From: Thermoleophilaceae bacterium
GTDB taxonomy: Bacteria; Actinomycetota; Thermoleophilia; Solirubrobacterales; Thermoleophilaceae
Length of the DNA stretch: 64,000 nucleotides
NCBI GenBank assembly: GCA_030447725.1
Contig: JAUJOQ010000002.1
Location: forward strand, 329,916-393,915
Direction of reading: 5' to 3'
The notes under the pieces: generated by a model
What the model saw: only the letters and a program-made list of their open reading frames with translations
The model's database searches: none
Told to the model about the DNA's origin: nothing
Program-made: the position numbers and the translations under genes
In this document: in pieces, positions 25,541 to 34,368 of the stretch
How positions within the stretch are numbered: position 1 is the first letter of the stretch
Layout: every line of letters begins with the position of its first letter

Positions 25541-26707
25541 GTGCATCGAACATTCGCCACCCTGCTGGCGACGGCCGCCGCCGCCGTCTGCCTGCTCGCC
25601 TTGCCCGGCGCAGCCTCGGCCGCCGCCGTCGACGGCGACGGCATGTGGATCTGGTACGTGAGCAAGTCCAGTGGCGGCACCCCTGCGGGGATCGCCGCCA
25701 AGGCGGCCAGGCACGGGGTGAGCACCGTCTACATCAAGGCGGCCGACTCAGGCAGCGTGTGGAGCCAGTTCTCGCGCCCCTTCGTGCGCCAGCTGAAGGC
25801 CCGTGGCCTGCGGGTGTGCGCATGGCAGTTCGTGTACGGCAACTACCCGATCGCGGAGGCCGAGGCCGGCGCCGCCGCCAAGCGCAACGGCGCCGACTGC
25901 CTGGTGATCGACGCCGAGAGCCACTACGAGGGCAAGTACGCGTCGGCTCAGACCTACATGAGGCGCCTGCGCGTGCGGGTCGGGCCCGACTTCGAGCTGG
26001 CCCTGACCAGCTTTCCCTACGTGCACTACCACCCCGGCTTTCCGTACTCGGTGTTCATGGGCCCCGGCGGGGCTCAGTCCAACCTGCCTCAGATGTACTG
26101 GAAGGACATCGGCGTCTCGGTCGACAAGATCTATGAGATCACCTGGACATACAACTCGGTGTACGGACGGCCGATCTACCCGCTGGGGCAGACCTACTCC
26201 AACCCCCGCTCCGCCGAGGTGCGCCGCTTTCGCAAGCTGGCCACCGCCTACGGGGCCACGGGCCTGTCGTGGTGGGTGTGGCAGCTGGCTCAAGACAGCC
26301 AGTGGAATGCCCTCGGGTCGCCCTTCGAGGCCATAGGCCTGCCGCGGCGGCGCGACACGCTGCCGCTCCTGGGCCGCAGGGCGCGCTCGGACCTCGTGGT
26401 ATGGGCCCAGCAGCACCTGCTCCGGCTCAGGCTGCTGACCACGGTGAACGGCGACTTCGGCGCGGGTACCGTGCGGGCGGTGAAGACCTTCCAGCGCGAC
26501 CGCGGCCTGCCGGTCACCGGGCAGATCAACGCCGCCACCTGGAAGCTGCTGCTGCCGACCGGTCCCGCGCGCGTGCGCTGGCGGGCCTCACGCAACTCCG
26601 CCACGGCGGCGACGCGCCGCGGCGGGGCCGGCCGCGCCACCCCCGCGCCGCTGAATGCCGATCAACCCGCTCGCCGCAACGAGCTCGCGGGCAAGCCCGG
26701 CACCTAG
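25541..26707 (+). CDS. Secreted glycoside-hydrolase-like protein with peptidoglycan-binding domain
   Basis: A 388-residue exported protein. The GTG start gives a signal peptide ending near GAASAAAVDG. Residues about 35-275 form a TIM-barrel-like domain with GMWIWYVSKS, TVYIKAAD, DCLVIDAESHYEG and SWWVWQLA, resembling DUF1906/GH25-like domains; acidic residues in VIDAESHYE could be catalytic. Residues about 290-345 are a PG_binding_1 repeat (DLVVWAQQHLLRL, VNGDFGAGTVRAVKTFQRDRGL). The remainder is a basic low-complexity tail. It probably binds and may remodel the cell wall. Confidence 0.8.
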   Translation: MHRTFATLLATAAAAVCLLALPGAASAAAVDGDGMWIWYVSKSSGGTPAGIAAKAARHGVSTVYIKAADSGSVWSQFSRPFVRQLKARGLRVCAWQFVYGNYPIAEAEAGAAAKRNGADCLVIDAESHYEGKYASAQTYMRRLRVRVGPDFELALTSFPYVHYHPGFPYSVFMGPGGAQSNLPQMYWKDIGVSVDKIYEITWTYNSVYGRPIYPLGQTYSNPRSAEVRRFRKLATAYGATGLSWWVWQLAQDSQWNALGSPFEAIGLPRRRDTLPLLGRRARSDLVVWAQQHLLRLRLLTTVNGDFGAGTVRAVKTFQRDRGLPVTGQINAATWKLLLPTGPARVRWRASRNSATAATRRGGAGRATPAPLNADQPARRNELAGKPGT

Positions 26708-26713
26708 ACCCGG

Positions 26714-27379
26714 ATGGCCGGCTCGGTCGCGATGCGCGTGCTCGGCTCCGGGCCGGCGGTGATGCTGGTGCACGGCGAGGTGGCGCCCGGGCCCACCTGG
26801 AAGGCCCAGGAGGAGATGGCCTCGCGCTGGCGGCTGGTGATGGTCACCCGCCGCGGCTTTCGCCCGAGTCCGGCCGCCGACCGTCAGGACTTCGCCGCGG
26901 ACGCACGCGATCTCGAGAAGCTCCTCGCCCGAGAGCCCTCTCACTGCGTGGGATTCTCCTACGGCGCAGTCGGCGTGGCGGTCGCCGCAGGCATGTCGCC
27001 CGAGCGCTTCCGATCCCTCACCCTGATCGAGCCACCATTGTCGCGGACGGCCTTCGAGCACCTCGCGGCGGCGACCGGCAGTGAGCCCGAGGACGAAGGG
27101 GCGGAGGACCGCGAGGCGGCCCTGCGCCCGCCCTGGGAGGCCGAGCCCGACCTCGAAGCGGTGGCCGGCGCGGGCGTCCCGTCCCTGGTGCTGTCGGGCG
27201 ATCACCACCCCAAGCTCGAGGAGGTTTGCGATGCGCTCGCATACCGGCTGGGAGCCCAGCGCGACCGGCTGCCCGGGGCGGGGCACGCGGTGCAGCGCTC
27301 GCCGGAGTTCAACCGCCGCCTCGAACGGTTCCTGTTCGCGGCGGAGTCGGGCGACCGCGCGCGGTCCCTCGCCGGCTAA
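26714..27379 (+). CDS. Alpha/beta hydrolase
   Basis: A 221-residue small alpha/beta hydrolase. The oxyanion region is VMLVHGEVAPG, the nucleophile elbow GFSYGAVGV (Ser near residue 77), and the catalytic His lies in LPGAGHAVQRSPEFN. The cap is short. The substrate is unknown. It begins 6 nt after the secreted hydrolase gene, suggesting an operon, and overlaps the convergent EVE-like gene by 4 bp. Confidence 0.8.
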   Translation: MAGSVAMRVLGSGPAVMLVHGEVAPGPTWKAQEEMASRWRLVMVTRRGFRPSPAADRQDFAADARDLEKLLAREPSHCVGFSYGAVGVAVAAGMSPERFRSLTLIEPPLSRTAFEHLAAATGSEPEDEGAEDREAALRPPWEAEPDLEAVAGAGVPSLVLSGDHHPKLEEVCDALAYRLGAQRDRLPGAGHAVQRSPEFNRRLERFLFAAESGDRARSLAG

Positions 27380-27828
27380 TCGGTCTCAGCGCCCCGATGC
27401 AGCCCCTCCTCCGCCGCTGCGCGCATCAGCTGCTCGGCGAGCTCCCCCTGCTCGACGGCGAGGCGGATGTGCGAGTGCCGGCCCAGCGAGCGCGGGCTGA
27501 CGCCGATGTCGCGCAGCTCAGGCGCCAGTGACAACCGCGGCACCCAGACCACCGGCTGTACCTCCACCACCCAGGGCCATCGCTCGTGGCCACCGGCCTC
27601 GGGCTCTTCGGAGAGAACCTCCTCGACGAGGTAGATGCGACCCCAGCCAAACGCCCGCGCCGACCCCACCGCGTAGTTGACCAGCCGGTCACCCGCCTGA
27701 ATACGTGGCCGTCGCGGAAAGGCGCTGATCGGTCCGTGCTCGCGGCGCCATGCGCGGTGGCGCGGCATCCAGTCGTCGGCCTCCATGGGACTCGACGACG
27801 TTCCTGAACACTTGATCCAGTGCTGCAT
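27376..27828 (-). CDS. EVE/PUA-like domain protein
   Basis: A 150-residue protein starting at ATG 27828 (MQHWIKCSGTSSSP). Features in the order of EVE-type PUA domains are an N-terminal W-containing strand, a central GDRLVNYAVGSARAFGWGRIYLVEE, and WPWVVEVQPVVWVP. Such domains bind modified nucleobases in DNA or RNA. The C-terminal half (GRHSHIRLAVEQGELAEQLM) is helical. The assignment is by pattern only. Confidence 0.55.
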   Translation of the reverse strand: MQHWIKCSGTSSSPMEADDWMPRHRAWRREHGPISAFPRRPRIQAGDRLVNYAVGSARAFGWGRIYLVEEVLSEEPEAGGHERWPWVVEVQPVVWVPRLSLAPELRDIGVSPRSLGRHSHIRLAVEQGELAEQLMRAAAEEGLHRGAETD

Positions 27829-27849
27829 CACGCGAGGGGGGCGGCGCGC

Positions 27850-29672
27850 TCAGCGTAGGCCGGCGCGGCGCACGTAGCGGCGCAGCGCACGGGGGGCGTG
27901 CACCAGGCGCCGGTCGGCGACCGCGACGCAGCGGACCTTGCCCCGGCGGATGCCGAAGATGCGCGGACTGTGTGGACCCGCCCGCAGCAGCCCGGGTGCG
28001 AGGCGGCTGGAGTTCGGAAAGCGCCGCGCCAGTCGCGCGACCCCCACGCCGCGCCCCACCGCGCGCGAGCGGTCGCTCCGAGCAGTGGTCGCCACAAGGC
28101 GCACGCGACCCTTTCGGCTGAGCGGCTCGAGAAGACCGCGGTCACGAGCCCGGCGGAGCGCCTCACGCACCAGCGGTAGACGAACCTCCCGCGCCTGACC
28201 GGCCGCGGGTCGATCCGCCGCAGTGCGCGGGGGCGGGTGTAGCCGAGGCGCACGCGGCCGATGTTGCGCCGCCCGACAGTGGAGCGCCGGGCCAGGCACC
28301 GGCGAGGCGCCTCGCTCCCGGCCCTGAAAGGCCACACACCGTCGGCCACCCGCACCGCATAGAAGCCGGTGTTGCCGTCGGAGTACCAGATCTCCCCGCG
28401 CTCGGGCGCGCGAACGCCGGGCTCGACATCGCGTAGTTGCTGGGAGGGCCGGCGGTGGCACTGGGGCCCGCCGGCGCGACGAAGTAGGCCAGCTCCTTCG
28501 GCTCCTCGGGGTCGCGGATGTCGAACACCCTCAGCCCAGACGCGATGAACGAGCACGCCACGATGCCGGGGTCCTCGCGCCGGGGCACCGAGCAGTAGTG
28601 GCCGGCGTAGCCCTGCACCGGGCTGGCGGCCCCCGGGTCGCCACCGATCTCGGCGCGGTTTTCGGGCTGGTGCACCGCCAGTCGGATGTCTGACACCACC
28701 CTCGGCGGACTCGTCGATCTCGACCAGGTAGGGCCTGCCGTCGATCGTGACCGGCGGGGCCACCTGCGGAATCGTCAGCGTGTCCCAGGTCAGGCGGCTG
28801 ATCTCGCGGATCCTGGGGTTGGGCCTGCGGGCCTGAACCTCGCTCAGGTCGATGATGATCAGCCCCGAGCTGGCGGCCACGTAGCCGCGGTTGCCGTCGT
28901 CGCTCACCGTGAGCCCGTGCGACTTGTAGTTGGCCACGGCCAGGGTCCTGGGCAGCTTCGGATTGGTGACGTCGACGGCGGTGACCTGCCCGGTGCTGAT
29001 CGAGGTGGCGTAGAAGGTGTTGCCGTCGGGGGCGAAGCCGCTCTCGTGCCCCAGCAGGCCCACCGGCAGGCTCGACTGCAGCGCCGGCTTGCGGCAGTCC
29101 TCGTTGAGGTCGTAGATGTCGACTACCCCGGGGGCGAACAGGGGATTGCCCATCACAGCCACCAGCAGCCCGCGCTTCTCGTTGAGCAGCAGCGACTCGT
29201 GGGGCGACAGCATCGACGGGGTGATCAGCGACGCGGTCTGCACCGGCTTCGCCGGATCGGCCATGTCGAGCACCGTGACCCCGGTGCGCTCGGCGCTGAG
29301 GAACTGCGCGTTGCTGGGAAAGAGCAGCGTGCTGTCGTAGTAGGCGCACTCGTAGCCGCCGGCCCTGCCGTGGTGCGAGAGCAGCGCCGTGGTGTTGCAG
29401 GTAAAACCCGCGTCGGACTCGCCTCCGGGCACGCGGCCCTGCATGCCGGTCTCGGGCCTCGAGCCGGGGCCGCACACCGGCCGCGGCGTCGTGGGCGGCG
29501 TAACGGCGGCGTGGGCCAGGCTCTGCCCTCCACGCTGCGTGAGCTGGGCGGTCCCGGGCCAGAGCCCGCCGCCCGAATCGTCACCCGGATGCGCGGCGCT
29601 CGGCCTCGCCGCGCCGAGCCCAGCCGAGAAGGCCACCGCCAGCCCGACTCCCACGCCACGAACGAAGCTCAC
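27850..29672 (-). pseudogene. Frameshifted LVIVD-repeat secreted protein gene
   Basis: The GTG at 29672 starts a signal peptide (VSFVRGVGVGLAVAFSAGLGAA). The protein then has LVIVD/beta-propeller repeats (TGVTVLDMADPAKPVQTA, VVDIYDLNEDCRKP, GLIIIDLSEV). Homologous reading moves to another frame near 28690 (VSDIRLAVHQPENRAEI, SGLRVFDIRDPEEPKELAYF) and returns near 28410 (ERGEIWYSDGNTGFYAVR). It shifts again near 28125 into a basic C-terminal domain (KGRVRLVATTAR, RIFGIRRGKVRCVAVADRR), stopping at 27850. Three indels in about 600 bp mean either a decaying gene or local sequence errors. The function of the intact family is unknown. Confidence 0.78.
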
Positions 29673-29750
29673 CCGTTCGAGGCTACAACGGCCCAGGGGC
29701 GGGGCGCCCCGCCAAGACCCCGGCGGGAAAGGCCGGATCGGACTCCCAAA

Positions 29751-29787
29751 CACAGAGAAGCCGCCCCGGCTGGGCGGCTTCTCTGTG
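29751..29787 (-). terminator. Intrinsic terminator of the tmRNA gene
   Basis: A perfect 16-bp inverted repeat (CACAGAGAAGCCGCCC with its complement, 5-nt loop) begins directly after the tmRNA 3' end on the minus strand. A short T run (GTGTTTGGG) follows. This is the expected position for Rho-independent termination of ssrA. Confidence 0.75.
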
Positions 29788-30158
29788 TGATGGAGACGGT
29801 GGGAATCGAACCCACGTCCGCGGGCGCGTGAAGAGCAGCGTCTACGAGCGTATCCGGCCCTCTGTTCTCGTCCTCAGGTCGCCTGGCCGGCGGGGTTGCT
29901 GGGGACCAGCCTCTGTGAGAAGTCCCCCCTTCGCCAGAGGCGCGCGAAGGGGGCGAGCCCACTGATTGATCTCGGACATCTCCCCCGCGGGCGAGGGGAG
30001 GCCAAGAGCACCGCTGGCTAGCTTTTGCTAGGCAGCGAGCGCGAACGAGTGATTCTCATCCGCATTTGTGTTTTTGCCGGTTGTTTTACGAGGCCGACCG
30101 GCAACCTCGACTCGCAACTGCCCCCACGGAAACGTCCACGTCGAAGCCTGTCGTCCCC
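29788..30158 (-). ncRNA. ssrA: Transfer-messenger RNA (tmRNA)
   Basis: About 371 nt. The 5' end GGGGACGACAGGCTTCGACG pairs through GGGGACG with CGTCTCC near the 3' end, forming the acceptor stem. The T-arm GTGGGTTCGATTCCCAC is perfect. CCA is not encoded (ATCA in the DNA). The internal ORF resumes at GGC and ends at TAG, predicting the tag (A)GKNTNADENHSFALAA, with the ALAA degron expected for ClpXP-type proteolysis. It rescues ribosomes stalled on broken mRNA together with SmpB, whose gene lies at 44868. Small ORFs in the track here are artefacts. Confidence 0.95.
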
Positions 30159-30237
30159 ATGTGAAGCATCCGCGAGTCTACCGCCTGCGGGGCGCGGGTC
30201 AGCGCGCCCGTCTCGGCGCATCGGCATCATCATCGCT

Positions 30238-30714
30238 GTGGCTCGGGGTCCCCACAGAGCCGGCGCGCTGGCGGTCGCCTTCTTCGCCGTACTGCTGGCG
30301 CCCGGATGCGGCTCTTCGCCGGAGCCCCGGCTCAGCGCCACGGCGGCCAGTCAGTTGCAACGCGGGCTGTCGGACGTGCGCGCTGCCGCAGAGGATGGCG
30401 ACGAGACGGAGGCTCTGCGCGCGCTCTCATCGTTCTCGGCGCTGGTGAGCCGCGAGTCGCGCGCCGGCAACCTGTCCGCGGGGCAAACTCGTGGGTTGAA
30501 GACGGGAATCGCCCAGGCGCGGCGGCGTATCGAGCTCGAAGTCGACGCCCCAGCGCCGGCGCCGACACCTCCACCGACGTTGACGACCCCGCCGGTCCCA
30601 GCCCCCGAGCCGGCCCCGGAAGAGCCGGAAGACGAGGAAAAGGAGAAAGAGGAGAAGGACAAAGAGGAAAAGGGAAAGGGAAAGTCCAAGGGCAAGGGGG
30701 GCAAGGAGGATTGA
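30238..30714 (+). CDS. Putative lipoprotein with charged KE-rich tail
   Basis: About 158 residues from a GTG at 30238; the ORF-track start lies inside tmRNA and is unlikely. The N-terminus (VARGPHRAGALAVAFFAVLLAPGCGSS) is a signal sequence with a lipobox-like LAPGC, imperfect at -2. The middle is a helical domain (LQRGLSDVRAAAEDGDETEALRAL). The tail is Pro-rich, then strongly charged (EKEKEEKDKEEKGKGKSKGKGG). Its stop overlaps the TTG start of the kinase gene (TTGA), so it is probably co-expressed as a partner or sensor. Function unknown. Confidence 0.65.
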   Translation: MARGPHRAGALAVAFFAVLLAPGCGSSPEPRLSATAASQLQRGLSDVRAAAEDGDETEALRALSSFSALVSRESRAGNLSAGQTRGLKTGIAQARRRIELEVDAPAPAPTPPPTLTTPPVPAPEPAPEEPEDEEKEKEEKDKEEKGKGKSKGKGGKED

Positions 30715-31751
30715 AGCTCGCCCCCCACGAGAGCTTGAGTGACGGCAGGTACCGGCTGGAACGCCTCCTGGGCAGCGGCGGGATGGCCTCTGTGTGGCTG
30801 GCGCACGATGACCGGCTCAACCGCGCGGTCGCCATCAAGGTGATCTCGGACTCGCTGGCGGTGGACGACGCCTACGTCGCGCGCTTCGAGCGCGAGGCGC
30901 GCGTAGCGGCCGGGCTCTCCCACCACAACCTCGTCAAGGTCTTCGACTACGACGCCGAGTCAGACCGCCCGCTCTTGATCACCGAGTACGTGGACGGGGG
31001 CACCCTGGCGGAGCGCCTCAAGGACGACGGAGGGCAGCGGCTGGACTTCGAGCGGCTGGCACTCGACCTGCTCGCGGCGCTCGACCATATCCACGGCGCA
31101 GGCATCGTGCACCGAGACGTGAAGCCGGCCAACATCCTCTTCGCTGAGGACGGCCGCGCGCTGCTCACCGACTTCGGCATCGCGCACCCTGAGGACGCAA
31201 CCCGGCTGACCCAGACCGGCCAGGTGATCGGAACGCTCAGGTACCTGGCGCCCGAGGTGGCCGAAGGCCGTCCGGCGACGCCGCGCAGCGACCTGTTCTC
31301 CTGCGGCGTCCTGCTGCGCGAGGCTGCCGGGGAGCAGATGCCCTCTCGTCTCTCAGGGCTGGTGGAGCGGCTGACGGCGACAGACCCGGTTCGTCGGCCG
31401 GCTTCGGCGGCGGAGGCGCGGGCGTCGATAGAGGCGCCGACACAGAGGAAGACTCCGCTCCCGCCGGCGATCCCGGAAGGGCCGGCCGGGGAGACCGCGC
31501 CCACGCGGCTGCTGGATACGCCGGCTGCCACGACCCGGAAGCTCGAGATCCGGGTGGCGCCACGCACGGCGCTTCTAGCGGGGATCGCCGCGGTGCTGAT
31601 GCTCGTTGGCGTGATCTTGAGCGCCGGTGACGGAGGGCAAGCGCCCTCCTCCCCGCCGCAGGCGACACCCGCCCCCCGCGATGCGCCGCTGGACCAGCAG
31701 CTGAACGCGCTGGAGCGGGCGGTCCGGGCGGCCGGGCCAGGGGCCGAGTAA
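30711..31751 (+). CDS. PknB-type serine/threonine protein kinase, membrane-anchored
   Basis: About 346 residues. The kinase domain (residues about 12-235) has the Gly-rich loop GSGGMASVW, the lysine in VAIKVIS, the catalytic loop HRDVKPANIL, DFGIAHP and the APEVAEG motif, so it should be active. A linker and a single membrane helix (ALLAGIAAVLMLVGVILSAG) follow, then a short external tail without PASTA repeats. The start is the TTG of a TTGA overlap with the lipoprotein gene; another TTG at 30735 is possible. It likely phosphorylates regulators in response to envelope signals. Confidence 0.88.
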   Translation: MKLAPHESLSDGRYRLERLLGSGGMASVWLAHDDRLNRAVAIKVISDSLAVDDAYVARFEREARVAAGLSHHNLVKVFDYDAESDRPLLITEYVDGGTLAERLKDDGGQRLDFERLALDLLAALDHIHGAGIVHRDVKPANILFAEDGRALLTDFGIAHPEDATRLTQTGQVIGTLRYLAPEVAEGRPATPRSDLFSCGVLLREAAGEQMPSRLSGLVERLTATDPVRRPASAAEARASIEAPTQRKTPLPPAIPEGPAGETAPTRLLDTPAATTRKLEIRVAPRTALLAGIAAVLMLVGVILSAGDGGQAPSSPPQATPAPRDAPLDQQLNALERAVRAAGPGAE

Positions 31752-31781
31752 GAAGGCGCTGCACGGGGTAGTGAGGCCGAA

Positions 31782-32333
31782 GTGTCCGCTGCAGCCCGTG
31801 GAGGGAGACCAGGCAGGATCGAGGTGGGCTGGCTGCTGGCAGGCGCCGGAGCCATCCTGTTGCTGATCTCGTTGTTCTTGGACTGGTACGAGCCGGGCCT
31901 CACCGGGTGGACCGTCTTCGAAGCGCTGGACCTCGTGCTGGCGGCCGCCGCCCTCACGGTGCTTGCCGTCACGGCCCGGGCGTTCGGCTTTGGGGCCGTC
32001 GGCGAGACAGCCGGCACGGCAGCCGCCGTGGCCGCCTTCGTGGTGGTCGTCTCCCAGCTGATCAACCATCCGCCCGCAGCCACCGGGGCGGACATCGATA
32101 TCGGGGGATGGCTGGCGCTGGCAGGCGCGCTGCTCATGGTCGTCGGCGCGCTGATGAGGCGCGCTGGGGTTTCCTTTGCTGTCGTCCTCGAAGACTCCGA
32201 TCAGCGCGCTCCGGTCGATGGCCGAACCCAGCGTGCGGGATCACCGCCCGAACCTGGCGGGGGCACCACGTCCCCCGCCTCGGGCGCCGGCGAGGGGCAG
32301 ACCGTTCCGATGCCGCCCGAAGAGTCGCGCTGA
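31782..32333 (+). CDS. Four-helix membrane protein, function unknown
   Basis: A 183-residue protein with four membrane helices (GWLLAGAGAILLLISLFLDWY, then two central helices and WLALAGALLMVVGALM). A disordered Pro/Gly-rich cytoplasmic tail of about 45 residues follows. The FLDWYEPG motif after helix 1 is common in small actinobacterial membrane proteins of unknown role. It follows the kinase gene by 30 bp and may be co-transcribed, possibly as a kinase substrate. Confidence 0.7.
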   Translation: MSAAARGGRPGRIEVGWLLAGAGAILLLISLFLDWYEPGLTGWTVFEALDLVLAAAALTVLAVTARAFGFGAVGETAGTAAAVAAFVVVVSQLINHPPAATGADIDIGGWLALAGALLMVVGALMRRAGVSFAVVLEDSDQRAPVDGRTQRAGSPPEPGGGTTSPASGAGEGQTVPMPPEESR

Positions 32334-32339
32334 CGCAGT

Positions 32340-34082
32340 TCAGCGGGCCGGCACGGCATTCGCCGCGGAGTCCTTTGCGTCCCCCCGCCCACTGAGCGCC
32401 TTGAAGAGCGCGTCCACCACGCGGGCGTCGAACTGCTTGCCGGCGTTGTCGCGCAGTTCTTGCCGGGCCGCCTCGGCGCCGATGGCGCGGCGGTACACGC
32501 GGTCGCTGGTCATAGCCTCGTAGGCATCGCCCACCGCCAGGATCCTCGCCTGCAAGGGGATGTCCTTGCCCGTCAAGCCGTAGGGGTAACCGCGCCCGTC
32601 CGGGCGCTCGTGGTGGGCAAGGATCCAGCTGCGGATGTCGTCGAGGCCCGACCCGCCCAGGATCCGCGCTCCGATCTCGGGGTGCTTCTTCATCGCCTCG
32701 TACTCCTCGTCGGTCAGAGGGCCGGGCTTGCAGAGGATGGAGTCGGCCACCCCGATCTTGCCGATGTCGTGCAGCACCCCCGCAACGCGCACGCGGTCGA
32801 CCTGCTCGCGAGTGAGGCCCAGCTCGCGGGCCATCAGCTCGCAGTGGCGACCGACGGTCTGAGAGTGGCGGGCCGTGCCGGTGTCGCGCATGTCGAGCGC
32901 CTCTGCCAGGTTGAGCACCGTGGCGAGCTGGGCCTGCTCGCGCGGGTTGATCGCGTCGCGGTCGGAGGAGAGGATGCCCGCGATCTCGGGGCTGTGGAGC
33001 ACGCAGCGGTCACGGCCGAGAGCCTTGGCGGCGTACAGGGCGTCGTCGGCGGCGCGCAGCAGCCCGTCCAGGGTGGTGGCGTGGGCGGGATACGTGGCCA
33101 CGCCGACGCTCATGGTCAGCGGCTCGGCCTGATCGGCGAACGACTCGGAGATGCGGGTGCGCAGGCGCTCGGCCACCATGTAGGCCTCCTGCTGGTCGGT
33201 CTGGGGCAGCAGCACGGCGAACTCCTCACCGCCGATCCGAGCGACCACGTCGTAGCGTCGCCGGTCAGCCTCGAGCATCCACCCGATAGCCACCAGAGCC
33301 TCGTCGCCGGCGGTGTGACCCAGCCGGTCGTTGAGGTGCTTGAAGAAGTCGCAGTCGGTGTGCAGCAGGCTGAAGCGCTGCTCGCTGCGCTCCGCGCGGG
33401 CGAGCTCTGACTGCGCCGCGTGGTGAAAGCCGCGGCGGCTGAGCAGACCGGTGAGGGGATCGCTGCCGGCGACGGTGGCAAGCTGGCTGATCAGGGACCT
33501 GACGCGCTCGCGCAACAACACGACGAAGGCTCCGGCCACGAACACCGTGCCCGCCAGCAGCACCATCGCGGGGACGTCCTCGTTGGCCTGGACGGCGTTG
33601 GCCTCGAAGTGACCGATGCGAAAGCCTGCGATCACTCCGGCGTAGCTGGCGATCGTAAACAGGGCGAGGGCGATCGCCTCACGCCACGACAGAAAGCAGA
33701 AGGCGTACAGGGCGACCCACAGGTAGAAGAACAGGTAGGCGCTGGTGGCCCGGCCGCTGAGGAGGAGCACGATCGCCGTCGCCGCGGCCGCGCCGTAGGG
33801 GGCGGCTCGCCTGAGCCACTCCGGTACCCGCTCGCCGAAGGCGAGCAGGAGCGCGCCGACAGCCACAGAGCCGATCAGCACGGCGAGCATCCACTGCTCG
33901 TTGAAGCTCTCCGGGTGAGGCAGCAGCACGGTGAGCGCTCCGAGCAGACCGGCGGCGATGAAAAGGTACGCCTTCGAGGCCAGGTCGGGGGTCAGCGGCG
34001 GCACCCCGGTTGTGCTCCCGCGAAGGCCGGGCGCTCTGGCCTCTGAGCTCCCTTGCCCGAAACGACGTGCTAGCGAAGCCAT
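32340..34082 (-). CDS. Membrane GGDEF/HD-GYP hybrid c-di-GMP enzyme
   Basis: A 580-residue protein. Residues about 36-195 form six or seven membrane helices. A GGDEF domain follows with the active-site motif GGEEF (284-288) and an intact allosteric RxxD I-site (RRYD, 275-278). The C-terminal HD-GYP domain has the HD pair (LHDIGKIG, near 438) and HHERPDGRGYP (490-500). It could therefore both make c-di-GMP and degrade it to GMP. It is convergent with the membrane-protein gene. It is one of two c-di-GMP genes close to cell-wall enzymes in this window. Confidence 0.9.
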   Translation of the reverse strand: MASLARRFGQGSSEARAPGLRGSTTGVPPLTPDLASKAYLFIAAGLLGALTVLLPHPESFNEQWMLAVLIGSVAVGALLLAFGERVPEWLRRAAPYGAAAATAIVLLLSGRATSAYLFFYLWVALYAFCFLSWREAIALALFTIASYAGVIAGFRIGHFEANAVQANEDVPAMVLLAGTVFVAGAFVVLLRERVRSLISQLATVAGSDPLTGLLSRRGFHHAAQSELARAERSEQRFSLLHTDCDFFKHLNDRLGHTAGDEALVAIGWMLEADRRRYDVVARIGGEEFAVLLPQTDQQEAYMVAERLRTRISESFADQAEPLTMSVGVATYPAHATTLDGLLRAADDALYAAKALGRDRCVLHSPEIAGILSSDRDAINPREQAQLATVLNLAEALDMRDTGTARHSQTVGRHCELMARELGLTREQVDRVRVAGVLHDIGKIGVADSILCKPGPLTDEEYEAMKKHPEIGARILGGSGLDDIRSWILAHHERPDGRGYPYGLTGKDIPLQARILAVGDAYEAMTSDRVYRRAIGAEAARQELRDNAGKQFDARVVDALFKALSGRGDAKDSAANAVPAR

Positions 34083-34235
34083 CTAGGGCGCTATCGGCCG
34101 ATTGGGCACTTTCCTTACCCGGGCGCGATCCGACATACGTCCGCTCAGCCGCCGCAAGGCTCGTTGCAGCATTGTGCCCATGTGACCCACCTCACGGTTG
34201 GGATCACGTCTGGCTGCTGACCTAGAGGGAGTCCT

Positions 34236-34345
34236 GAGCGCCCTCGTGGGCGCTCGTTGCTTTCAAGGTCCCTCTTTTCTTCGGCCGGCTGGCCCACGTC
34301 GGCGCCGAAACGGGAGTCGCGCCGACGCGTGGCCCGGGGGACCTT
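34236..34345 (+). promoter_or_regulatory. Structured 5' leader upstream of the transglycosylase-like gene
   Basis: The 287-bp gap holds two strong RNA hairpins. The first is GAGCGCCC-TCGT-GGGCGCTC (34236-34255). The second is an 81-nt stem closed by AAGGTCCC/GGGACCTT (34265-34272 with 34338-34345), with an inner perfect stem GTCGGCGC/GCGCCGAC (34298-34305 with 34319-34326). No U-tract follows, so it is not an intrinsic terminator. The Shine-Dalgarno GGAGG (34356-34360) lies just after it, 8 nt from the ATG. It looks like a cis-regulatory leader; c-di-AMP (ydaO) riboswitches often precede such genes, but I do not see that consensus clearly. Confidence 0.5.
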
Positions 34346-34368
34346 CCAGACACTTGGAGGTTTGATCC

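Noticed and set aside
29669-29962. 97-residue minus-strand ORF
   Set aside because: It falls within tmRNA and its terminator and has no protein features.
30025-30237. N-terminal extension of the lipoprotein gene
   Set aside because: This stretch is occupied by the 5' part of tmRNA on the other strand; a GTG at 30238 with a signal peptide is a better start.
34236-34345. Definite c-di-AMP (ydaO) riboswitch
   Set aside because: The position fits, but I could not match the conserved sequence blocks; kept only as a structured leader.
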